Shown here piece by piece: positions 56,231 through 64,000 of a stretch of DNA of 64,000 nt. Both the position numbers and the translations under genes were made by a program. Numbering within the stretch: position 1 is the first letter of the stretch; each line of letters begins with the position of its first letter. The notes below the pieces were generated by a model that worked only from the letters and a program-made list of their open reading frames with translations, was not told the DNA's origin and made no database searches. The stretch comes from Coptis chinensis (taxonomy: Eukaryota > Streptophyta > Magnoliopsida > Ranunculales > Ranunculaceae), in the NCBI GenBank assembly GCA_015680905.1, contig CM027379.1:28476501-28540500 (forward strand). Direction: 5' to 3'.

Positions 56231-57191
56231 CAGGGCCGTCCCTGAGTTTTCAATGGTCCTGTGCAAACGGCAAAATGTGGCCCTCTTCCAATCTTCCATC
56301 AACAGAGATTGGATCATCAAAATATTTCCCTTCTCGCATTTTTGGCTGCAAAATTATCAATGAAGCTTTCAAAGTTATTTTTATTTAAAAATTCATTTTC
56401 AATAGATATTAACGCTAGCCCATTTAAACTTTTTTGTGACATAGTCGATCTAAGGTATGATTTCAATAATTTTAATTTTAAAAAACTTTTTTCTGCATAC
56501 GCGACAGCAATGGGAACAATCAACAAAATTCTATAAGCTATGAATGCATTAGGAAACAATCATGTCGTTTCAAGAAATCAAGTTAGGTGAATAATATTAG
56601 ACTAGATTACTTTGGAATTAAATTGAGTTATTGAAAAAATATTTAAGAAAAGGAAAAATTGATTTTAATCTCTAATTTACTTGAAAAATAATCAAAATTT
56701 AGGTGAATAAGTAATTGAGATTGATCGAAATGAAAATTAATACAAATCCACAATTGTAAAGAAAGAAATTATTGAGAATGAGAGGATACTAGATGGTCAT
56801 AAGGTGAATGAGGGGGTTTTTTTTTTTTTTTTTACTATTTCTTTTTGTATTTGAGTAATTGAGGACAACTCAAGCAATTAATTGGAGTGATTTTCCAAAA
56901 AAAAAAAAAACGTTATTAATTAGGAAGAGAGAGATCTAGTCAATGAGAAGATCTCCTCATCTATTATATCTATTGTTATTTTCTTTTTTTATGAACATAA
57001 TTAATGAGGAGAGAGAATATGAGAGAGTCGACTGTTTACTAATGTGAAATTTTCAATTTTTTGAGTTTTTCATCGGTTTGGGCTTTTGATTTGCGAAATA
57101 AGTCTTTTCCACTAAAACTAGTTTTTTGAGGCCTTATATATTGGGGGCCCTGTGCGGTCGCCCACATAGCACCTGCTCAGGGCCGGCCCTG
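56231..57191 (-). mobile_element. hAT element, internally deleted
   Basis: Ends CAGGGCCGTCCCTGAG and CTCAGGGCCGGCCCTG are inverted. Exact 8 bp duplication ATTGGCCT at 56223-56230 and 57192-57199. 961 bp, keeping only the 3' part of the transposase. Confidence 0.95.
56317..56559 (-). pseudogene. hAT transposase C-terminal dimerisation domain
   Basis: Frame reads AYRILLIVPIAVAYAEKSFL, KLKLLKSYLRSTMSQKSLNG, LALISIENEFL. This is the plant ZMYM1/TTF-type hAT C-terminal domain (consensus xAYRILLTIPVTVASAERSF by memory). The rest of the transposase, including the catalytic region, is absent. Confidence 0.9.
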
Positions 57192-57199
57192 ATTGGCCT

Positions 57200-57471
57200 T
57201 AAGATTTCATAAACATATTCTCCCAAATATAAGAAAATACATTTATCTGAAAAGACACATATCTCTTCTTTCCACTTAAAATGTTTCCTTCCAAATTATC
57301 CGGGCTCCAAAAGGCATCTTCTTCAAACGGCGTTAGTCTTTCTCCTTCCAAATATTTTCTTTTCGTTACTTTGACTGTTCACCGGTCACATTACCTTTCA
57401 ACATTGGAGTTTTCTGGTTTATAATACAGAAATTTGTCACGTATATCAAATAGGTGTAATTAAGAATTATA
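57200..57471. other. Spacer between elements
   Basis: No gene; short flank between the hAT and Harbinger-like elements. Confidence 0.4.
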
Positions 57472-57474
57472 TTA

Positions 57475-57977
57475 GAGCATTTTTAAGTGGTGATAGTATT
57501 TCCTTCAAATTTGAAGGCGAAATTTGGAGAAATTGGACTCAAATTTTGACCAACTCTATGTGGTCGCAAATATCGACCGCAAAATTAATTGTAGGGTCTA
57601 CCACAAGCGCCATTGGTACTGTCGCCAAGGTTGAAAAAAGTGAAAAAAAAAATCCACGCGACATTTACAATATAGCACCCAAATTGAAAAAGTAAAAAAA
57701 AAAACCCATACGATATTAGGAGTGGCACGTGACAGTACCACTGGCGCGGTGTGCTGGTCAAAATCAAAAAATTTGGGCGACATTTGCAAGGGCGCGCGAT
57801 ATTACCACTGTCGCTCTGCATCCGCATCCGAAATCCCAAATTTGTGAACAAGGATGCGACTAGACAGGTGATGCGACTGAATTTGCTTCCACCTAGAGTT
57901 GGATTTCCGCGAAATTTCAAATTTTTGGAAGCAAATTTGAAGAATTTGGGAGATGATACTACCACCTAGAAATGCTC
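57475..57977. mobile_element. PIF/Harbinger-like MITE, copy 1
   Basis: Starts GAGCATTTTTAAGTGGTGAT and ends ACTACCACCTAGAAATGCTC, inverted to each other, with TTA duplicated at both sides (57472-57474, 57978-57980). The three-base TTA target fits PIF/Harbinger. The interior has GCGACA / TGTCGC words and related open frames on both strands that are not genes. Confidence 0.85.
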
Positions 57978-58301
57978 TTAGTAGATTGCTTTATTTGGTA
58001 ACCAATAATTGTCAGTTTTCAACCTATTTTCTGTTCGTCGAACATGATTTTTTCCCGAAAGGCATGTATGTTCACGTTTTGAGATTGTCTTTCATTATAA
58101 GGATTATTTGATAATTATCAGCTGGTGCGAATCAACATGTTTGTTGTTTCTTTTCTTCATTGGTAATATATAGAGCTTTCAAATGTATATCTTTAATTCA
58201 ATATTGGAGTATGTTATCACACTCTTGCGGTCTGTTGGAATTACAAATACTTCTTTCCTGAGATTCTTAAATGGCATTGCAAGCAACACTAGCTTGATGA
58301 T

Positions 58302-59524
58302 CAGGGCCGACTCTAGGCAAAGCAAGGCCTTAGGCGAAAACAAAATTTGTGGCCTTAAATGGAGAAATAAACCGTTAGAAAAGTACCATGTTTCAGTGTA
58401 CGAAAATTCAAATTACCAAATAATATATTAAAATCAACTATGTAATCATTATACATAATTGGAAAATAAAACACCAAATTTACCACAGTGTAGATCCAAT
58501 TCCAAACAGAAAAATTAGAGAAAAATATATTATTTTATTATTTGAAAATGATGTTTAACTCAAAAAATGAAATACAAACAGTAGAAGTATTACATAAAGA
58601 GAGGGGAGAAGTGAAGGGAAGGTGTGGAGAATATTGAGAAGAACAGAGAACGTGGACTCTTTGGTTATAAAATCAAATTTTTTTTTTATTATTATTTTTT
58701 TTGAGAAAATTGATTAACTAGGTGGTGGTAGCATACTCTTTATATTTGAAGAAAAAGTTTGAAGAAACTGGTGGCAAATTTCGACCAACTCTAGGTGGTC
58801 GCAAATTCCATAAGCAAAGGTCAACCCATGCGATATTATCACTGTCGCGCGACAGTTGGAGTGTCGCCCAAGTACAATTCCAAAACAACCCACGCGACAT
58901 TAGGAGTAGCGCGCAACCATTCCAAAAGTAAAAAAAAAACCCACGCGACATTAGGAGTGGCGCGTGACAGTACTACTGGCGCGTGATGCTGGTCAAACTA
59001 AAAAAAAAAAGTGGGGCGACATTACCAATGTCGCTCCGCATCCACATCCAAATTGTCAAATTTGCGAACAAGAATGGGAACAAGCAGGTGATGCGATCGG
59101 ATTTGCTACCACCTAGAGATGGAATTCCGAGATATTCCGAACTTATCCTTCAAATATGAAGAAAAAGGCAGGTTATACTACCACCTAGAGATGCTCTATA
59201 GACGCATTCACAAAATACAAAACTTATGACTTATTTCTGATCATTTGATTCTTGATAAACTTTGGGATTAGCATATGATAGAGGAGCACTAAAATATGTA
59301 CCCTGGTTAATTAATTCTCTCCCGAAAATTAGTGCATGGAGTGAAAGGATTTAGTTACCTCGAAATGACATTTACCATTTATATCTATTGTTTATTACCA
59401 TAATACCGCATTAAAACATAGAAATAAAGGGATTGCTATAAGGCTAATTTAGAAATTTAGAGGCCTTCTCAAATATGTGGTCTTAGGAGACCGCCTTACT
59501 CGCCTAACGGACGAGACGACACTG
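58302..59524. mobile_element. hAT-like element, 1.2 kb, with a nested MITE
   Basis: Starts CAGGGCCGACTCTAGGCAAA and ends GACGAGACGACACTG (reverse CAGTGTCGTCTCGTC), an imperfect TIR. Exact 8 bp duplication TTGATGAT (58294-58301, 59525-59532). Left end continues GCAAGGCCTTAGGCG, and the right end mirrors with CGCCTTACTCGCC. No transposase domain seen. Confidence 0.88.
58715..59192. mobile_element. PIF/Harbinger-like MITE, copy 2, nested in the hAT element
   Basis: Related to 57475-57977 along its length (ATTTGAAGAAAAAG, CTAGGTGGTCGCAAAT, CCACGCGACATTAGGAGT). The right end ACTACCACCTAGAGATGCTC is intact; the left end is eroded (AACTAGGTGGTGGTAGCAT). Confidence 0.8.
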
Positions 59525-59532
59525 TTGATGAT

Positions 59533-59910
59533 TTGGACGGAAAACAATTGTTTCAAGGTGTGAAGGTTCGCCTTCACGAGTCTCCAATATGAAACTCCTC
59601 CATTTGCACGTTAAAAGATATATACCTCTAAACAGATCATATATAATTCTTTAATTTGATGGGTATGTGCTTTCTCAACAGATTTTCATCATATCATTCT
59701 TACGTCTTATTTTTTGTCTCACTTTGTGTTGTTTCCTTTGCTGTTTATTAGTAATGTTTTTATGCCCTACGAAAAAAAAACTGATTAAAAGAAATTGCAC
59801 ACGCATTAGTTCAACACTTCGACAATTTTTTTCTTAAGACATTCATATGAATGTCACCATACTACGGCTCTGTTCCGTTCACTTCAATAGCTAAATACAA
59901 ATTAACTATA
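59533..59910. other. Spacer
   Basis: No gene or element recognised between the hAT element and the Helitron terminus. Confidence 0.4.
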
Positions 59911-60641
59911 CTAGCAAGATGCACGTGCTATGCACGCGATGTCAAACAAAACGTAAAGATGAGTGTAAACATAATTTGGGTGAGCACACTTACAATTGAC
60001 ATTATGCCTGAGCAGATACACTGACATCCGTTTAAAATTTGAATTGAATGGAACTTCATGCCTATTTGATTTCCAGACATACGTAAGCAATAAACTTATA
60101 AGTATAGCTCCAAATCACATGTACTTTGAGCTGCTCATCCTAGCAAGTGCACGTTGCAAATGACAAAGATAAAAGATTAGTGCATCAAAAGCATCTATGT
60201 AATGTTATGCACTGAAACCAATATCCAAATCTTAGATAAATAGGTAATATGCAACCGTAGGTATTGAATTGGAAGAATGGGACATACCATCCAAAAGTTG
60301 AGTCATTTGGTTTGTTAATCAATCATCCAAAATAAAGTTACAATGGCATAGTATTTAATATGGAGTTACTCACATAGTCTTTTTTTTCGCTTGACTGCAT
60401 GCTGGACAATAAATTAAAAGCTTTTTGGGCACGTTCGTTGAGCGTGAAGTCATGAACTGGTGAGGTGGTTTTGAGTAATTGTTTCTATTTGACTGAGGGA
60501 GTTGGCTTTGGTATTTCGCAACATTTGTTGACATGATGACATGTGATGGAGAACGTAGACATAACCAAAAATTTGAATATTTAAAGAAAATCTTCCTTGT
60601 ATATCTCAAATACATAGTAGCAAATTAAAGAAAATGGTGAT

Positions 60642-60949
60642 TTACATGGGTAAGAGAAAAAATGACAAAGATATACTGGCCAAAAGAGAAGGGAAGAAGC
60701 CGCATGAACTGCATACCGCTTCAAGCTGGCAAATGCTCCCAGCAAGTAATATGGCACTTGGAGTTGTGTTCTGCGGTAGAAGCACAAAATTATGTATTTG
60801 ATCACCACAATCCAATATGTTAACTATTTTACTTGCCAAAGCAATAGCACCAATCCCAAATAGAAAAAGCACTAAGAGCCTTGCAACTGATATACAAATT
60901 GTTGTTTTTATTCCAAGTTTACAATCATTTGGCCATTCAGCAAGCATGT
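60642..60949 (-). pseudogene. PILS auxin-carrier C-terminal fragment
   Basis: After an acceptor (TTTTTACAG/ACATGC) the frame reads MLAEWPNDCKLGIKTT, RLLVLFLFGIGAIALASK, NFVLLPQNTTPSAILL. A shift near 60740 moves to GAFASLKRYAVHAASSLLFW, and a second shift to SISLSFFLLPM with TAA at 60642. This matches the C-terminal helices of PIN-LIKES carriers of the endoplasmic reticulum, where the conserved core is QYTTPSAILLGAIASLRGY (family memory). Two frameshifts and absence of the other exons make it a fragment. Confidence 0.85.
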
Positions 60950-61386
60950 CTGTAAAAATTAGGATCACTGAAGGTATGATGCACCGCTCAAAATTTCTAG
61001 ACTACATGTGAAGAAGGATAGAGGAGCATAGATCCTTTAGTGGTAACAGAGATGCTATAGGTGGGGGTTGAAGGATATGATGTATAGTCCAAACACGTTT
61101 TACGCTTGATTTAAACCTTCTAAAAGAGCCCACCAATGTTTTACACTATATCTTCTATACATGTTAAAAAGACAGCGAGTGCTTATTGGTGTGAAATAAC
61201 GAAATGAAAGAAATACAGAAGAATAGTCCTTAAAAAGCTCTTATTCCAACTTAAGGTATCTCCACAAAACCCGGATACCACACAGGCATTGGTACACCTT
61301 AAAATGAGACGTTAGAGTAAACTGGTGGCTTTAGACTGCACCTGCATTGAAGATAGCAAAGGTATATAAAGAGAGCAAAACCATAA

Positions 61387-61690
61387 TTAAATATCAAGGT
61401 CGAAATAATAACAAAAAATTGATTGATTATATATATCAAAAAAACAATTATGCTTACTTGCTGCTATTTTATTACATAGAATTTGATCATCGTGAATAGA
61501 AGTCGAAGTGGTCCTTGTTGTACTTGTACCATCCATATGAACATTTGTATGGGAATAGATGTGAACTTGTGTACTACCTATTCTTTGCCTTGTCTGTTTG
61601 CGCATATTTGAAAAGTGAGGACTCATAGCATCCACATGCCTTTTTTGCTGCAGCTTTCATTTTCGCTCAATCTTTTTTATGCATATGCTA
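61387..61690 (-). other. Basic open frame, possible Helitron ORF remnant
   Basis: Minus frame with KLQQKRHVDAMSPHFSNMRK, QTRQRIGSTQ and a Thr/Ser-rich tail. A basic, Arg/Lys-rich start like this is seen at the N-terminus of plant Helitron proteins, but the match is only suggestive and an in-frame stop precedes it. Confidence 0.25.
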
Positions 61691-62492
61691 GTTGTTCTTT
61701 GCTTAAGACCATTGCTTCTGGACAGACAACACATGACTACAAAAGTACAACAATAAGAGTTAATCTTTGTAAAATTAGTACTCATAGTAAATAATACTCA
61801 TATGAACATTCTAAAAGTATTGTTCAACTTAAACGTTTAGGTATTGATTATGTTACCGTAAAACCTTAAAAGTACTATTCAACTTAAGTTATCACTCAAA
61901 GTCCACAAAAAGAAGTTAGCAGTAAACAACTTAACACCAAAAAGGCATTGCATTTACTAAAGAAAATATGTTCCCCCTTATACCGATGCCATTACACATA
62001 AAACTAATCATCAAATATCTCTGAACTGGTAAGTTTGGTTTTTAACCATGCTTTAGTACGACATAAACTGAGTTACTTATTTAACATTTTAACCATATCT
62101 GGAATTATTTACCAGTAGAGGGGGATTGACAAAGTCAAAAAAACAAAATCATTTTAAATCAATCAGGATGTCGAGGGATTTAAACTCCTCTTCTTGGTTC
62201 TGACAATTAGAAGAAGAGTGTTCACATTGTCATATAAAATGATAGACCAACATAGTTTAGTAAACAAATCATTCCACATACTGGGATTTCACTTTTTAGT
62301 TTCAAATCATTCCACACAAAGAGAAACTAATACAAACATTACAATATTATCCATAAAGAAAAGGATTTCAAAAGAAAAGAAAAAACACTGTTTTTAAGTA
62401 ACGGGTGACCTTAGGCTACATATAGTTAAAAAGTTTGTAGTAAACAACAGAATGAGGAGATGAAGAAAACGAAACCACAGAAATATACTTAC

Positions 62493-63104
62493 AGTAAGCA
62501 TTGGCAAAAATGTGGCCTTTAGTTCACTTGAGATGCTGGCTGGCGATTCGAAACACAACAACCTCAGAACCGCAAAGTAGATGTTGTTCCAAAGTGTTGC
62601 CCGTGCAGTTTGGTCAAAGGCAACTTTGATAGGAACAACCCACCAATCCTGGAAGGGGAATAGAGCCTGCAAAGCAACAAAACCTGTGTCAGGCTTCCAC
62701 TCAATTTCAATTAATAAGATAAAATTAAGGTATAATTAACGACTCTTACAAAATATCAAAAGATAATAATCACCTCACAGAACTGGTAATAATAATGAGA
62801 AAGAGATCCATGAAGAGAGAACCCAACAAGGCCTCGATCGAACATGCGTGGCCGATCAAAAAAATCAAAAGAGGTTTTCCTTCAACGCACTACAAATCAA
62901 CAGAATATGAGAATAAAACTATGGAAATAGAAACTAAATGTATCAGAGAGCCTCAAAGAGTTACCTGCGCAATCCAATCTCCCAGAGAGTAGACTATGCC
63001 ACTTATCATCATTTTAGCTAAAATAGGATTTTCTCTTAAAGCTTCTTCATAAGCAGTCCAGTTGTACAGTGGTGCATATCTTGTTGTCTCCGGAGAAAAT
63101 ATGA
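62493..63104 (-). pseudogene. MPV17/PMP22 family gene fragment, three exons
   Basis: Exons with GT-AG borders: about 63104-62965 (SPETTRYAPLYNWTAYEEAL, MMISGIVYSLGDWIAQ), 62889-62774 (CVEGKPL, then after a shift DRGLVGFSLHGSLSHYYYQF), 62666-62493 (ALFPFQDWWVVPIKVAFDQT, NNIYFAVL, ELKATFLPMLT). The middle exon is 116 bp where 117 keeps frame; one T is missing in the run near 62865. The next exon of the family (GWKLWPFAH..., the signature part) is not found down to 60 kb. So it is a frameshifted, 3'-truncated copy of a small chloroplast or peroxisome membrane protein gene. Confidence 0.9.
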
Positions 63105-63666
63105 TTTTTTTTTCATTTTGTTATTTTTACTGTTGGCAAAAGAAAGTGAGAGAGAGAGAGACGAAGATTGAGAGGGAGACGGAATGTGAAAGGACTATAT
63201 GTATTTATGGTAATTAAAGACACGTAATTAATATTAAGTGGACAAATGGTACAATCAGGGAACCAAGAGCAACAGAGCCAAGGCTGTAGCGCATGAGCTG
63301 CTTTAGTGACGAAACCATTGGAAGATACGTAATTTCCTTCTTTAAAAAAAAATTCCAAAACATATCAGACTCATAGAGTACCCAAGGACTATTAAAATCA
63401 GTTTAGCTCAACCAACAAAACAATTCTTCAAAGGGGCTTTTGTATTTGAGAAAACAAACAAATCTTTTTCCAAACAAAATTTGAGTGAATAGTAAAGTTT
63501 GCGACCATATATTATTTACCATCGATCCCTATATAGTTTCTATCTAAGGTCACATAAAGCTAGGTTCTTATAGAAATTTACTTTGAATATGGAATTTTTT
63601 TTTTCTGATGAACGTTAAAACGGCTAAATAGCTTATTGAAACAAAACAGGACTAAAGTTAGTGTAC
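63105..63666. other. Junction between captured fragments
   Basis: No coding exon recognised; the cyclin-box exons expected after 63667 are absent here, so the fragments are joined by unrelated sequence. A (GA)n tract is at 63146-63165. Confidence 0.4.
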
Positions 63667-64000
63667 CTCAGTTTTCCTATAATAGGAGTAAATGTCTTTA
63701 ATGTATTCAACAACGGCAAGTGGATTATTCAATCACAATTTGTCTATATCAATAATGGGATCCGCAATACGCCCCTCCATTTCAACCTCCTCCTACAATA
63801 ATCCCAAGAAGGTGTAAGATCATCGAGTTAAAATTTTTAAAAACTGTTTTCACGAGTGTCTTAGTTAATCAACAACATAGATAGTACATACAATCTCAAC
63901 TTCTGTGAGTTTTGTGAACATCGGCAAAGGCAAGTCATTAGCTGCCTTATACTCATCCACATCTATGATAGTACAGTCTTCCGGTAGTATCGACAGTTTT
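63667..64000 (-). pseudogene. B2-type cyclin gene fragment, two exons, partial
   Basis: Exon beyond 64000 to 63892: LSILPEDCTIIDVDEYKAAN, DLPLPMFTKLTEVEI. Exon 63792-63667 (126 bp, phase 0): EEEVEMEGRIADPIIDIDK, then stop TGA at 63733-63735, then NNPLAVVEYIKDIYSYYRKT. This is the region just before the cyclin box in plant CYCB2 (consensus DxxNPLAVVEYIxDxYxxYR). The stop comes from two compensating one-base shifts across five codons, with the frame before and after intact. The cyclin box itself does not follow. Confidence 0.88.

Larger units (their letters stand above)
59911..64000 (-). mobile_element. Candidate gene-capturing Helitron, 3' part (5' end beyond window)
   Basis: On the minus strand the 3' end reads GCGTGCATAGCACGTGC (hairpin), ATCTTG, CTAG, then T: a textbook plant Helitron terminus at 59911-59940. 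Upstream of it, in the same orientation, lie pieces of three unrelated genes (PILS, MPV17/PMP22, cyclin B2), each with introns kept but frames broken and ends missing. This is the usual content of a gene-capturing Helitron. The TC-type 5' end is not in the window and a Rep/helicase frame is not established, so extent is inferred. Confidence 0.6.

Noticed and set aside
57585-57969. Overlapping frames on both strands
   Set aside because: They lie wholly inside the Harbinger-like MITE, which has no known protein.
60120-60160. Second Helitron-like terminus (CTAGCAAGTGCACGTTGCA)
   Set aside because: CTAG is followed by G, not T, on the minus strand and the hairpin is weak; kept only the 59911 end.
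1-64000. CRISPR arrays, tRNA, rRNA, bacterial operons
   Set aside because: None seen; direct repeats present are of plant transposon or minisatellite type.

Overview
The window is plant nuclear DNA, most likely from a eudicot. It is AT-rich, its genes have introns with GT-AG borders, and it carries SWEET, XTH, CLE and defensin-like genes embedded in many plant-type transposable elements. No bacterial, organellar, rRNA or tRNA signal was recognised. Species cannot be named from the sequence.

Genes that look real: (1) the 3' five exons of a SWEET sugar transporter (88-1300, +). (2) A plant endonuclease I family gene (about 13365-2645, -) split over seven recognisable exons, with a 7 kb Ty3/gypsy element sitting in one intron. 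(3) A small secreted defensin-like peptide gene (30427-29829, -). (4) An intronless nucleolar RRP1/Nop52 gene (30765-32447, +) with site II and telo-box motifs upstream. (5) A three-exon XTH gene (36839-35454, -). (6) A CLE peptide-hormone gene (48594-48899, +).

Broken or captured gene pieces: two decayed relatives of the defensin-like gene (14160-15359 and 20881-20937), four 3' exons of CDC6 (19149-18016), a MATE transporter chimera (24342-24525), a GRAS/SCL8-like fragment inside a terminal-inverted-repeat element (44685-44970), and at the right edge a series of PILS, MPV17/PMP22 and B2-type cyclin fragments. The right-edge fragments all lie on the minus strand, upstream of a Helitron-type 3' terminus at 59911. 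This looks like a gene-capturing Helitron that continues past the window.

Mobile DNA fills most of the rest. Elements whose target-site duplications can be read directly are: the gypsy element (TATAT), two copies of a hAT-type MITE (8 bp each), a hAT relative (7 of 8 bp), two further hAT elements (ATTGGCCT and TTGATGAT), a PIF/Harbinger-like MITE (TTA), two Mutator-like MITEs (9 bp), and a solo LTR (GATGT) nested in a long-TIR element. Two short Helitrons have TC...CTAG ends between A and T. For one of them a duplicated segment in this same window preserves the empty site.

Layout: 1-14 kb SWEET plus the endonuclease gene with its retrotransposon. 14-30 kb defensin-like relics, Helitrons, CDC6 exons, gag remnants and repeats. 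30-37 kb is the gene-rich core (defensin-like, RRP1, XTH). 38-46 kb nested TIR elements. 46-49 kb CLE and its flanks. 50-60 kb repeats, hAT, Mutator and Harbinger elements. 60-64 kb captured gene fragments. The intact genes share no evident pathway; they are ordinary neighbours separated by transposon insertions.
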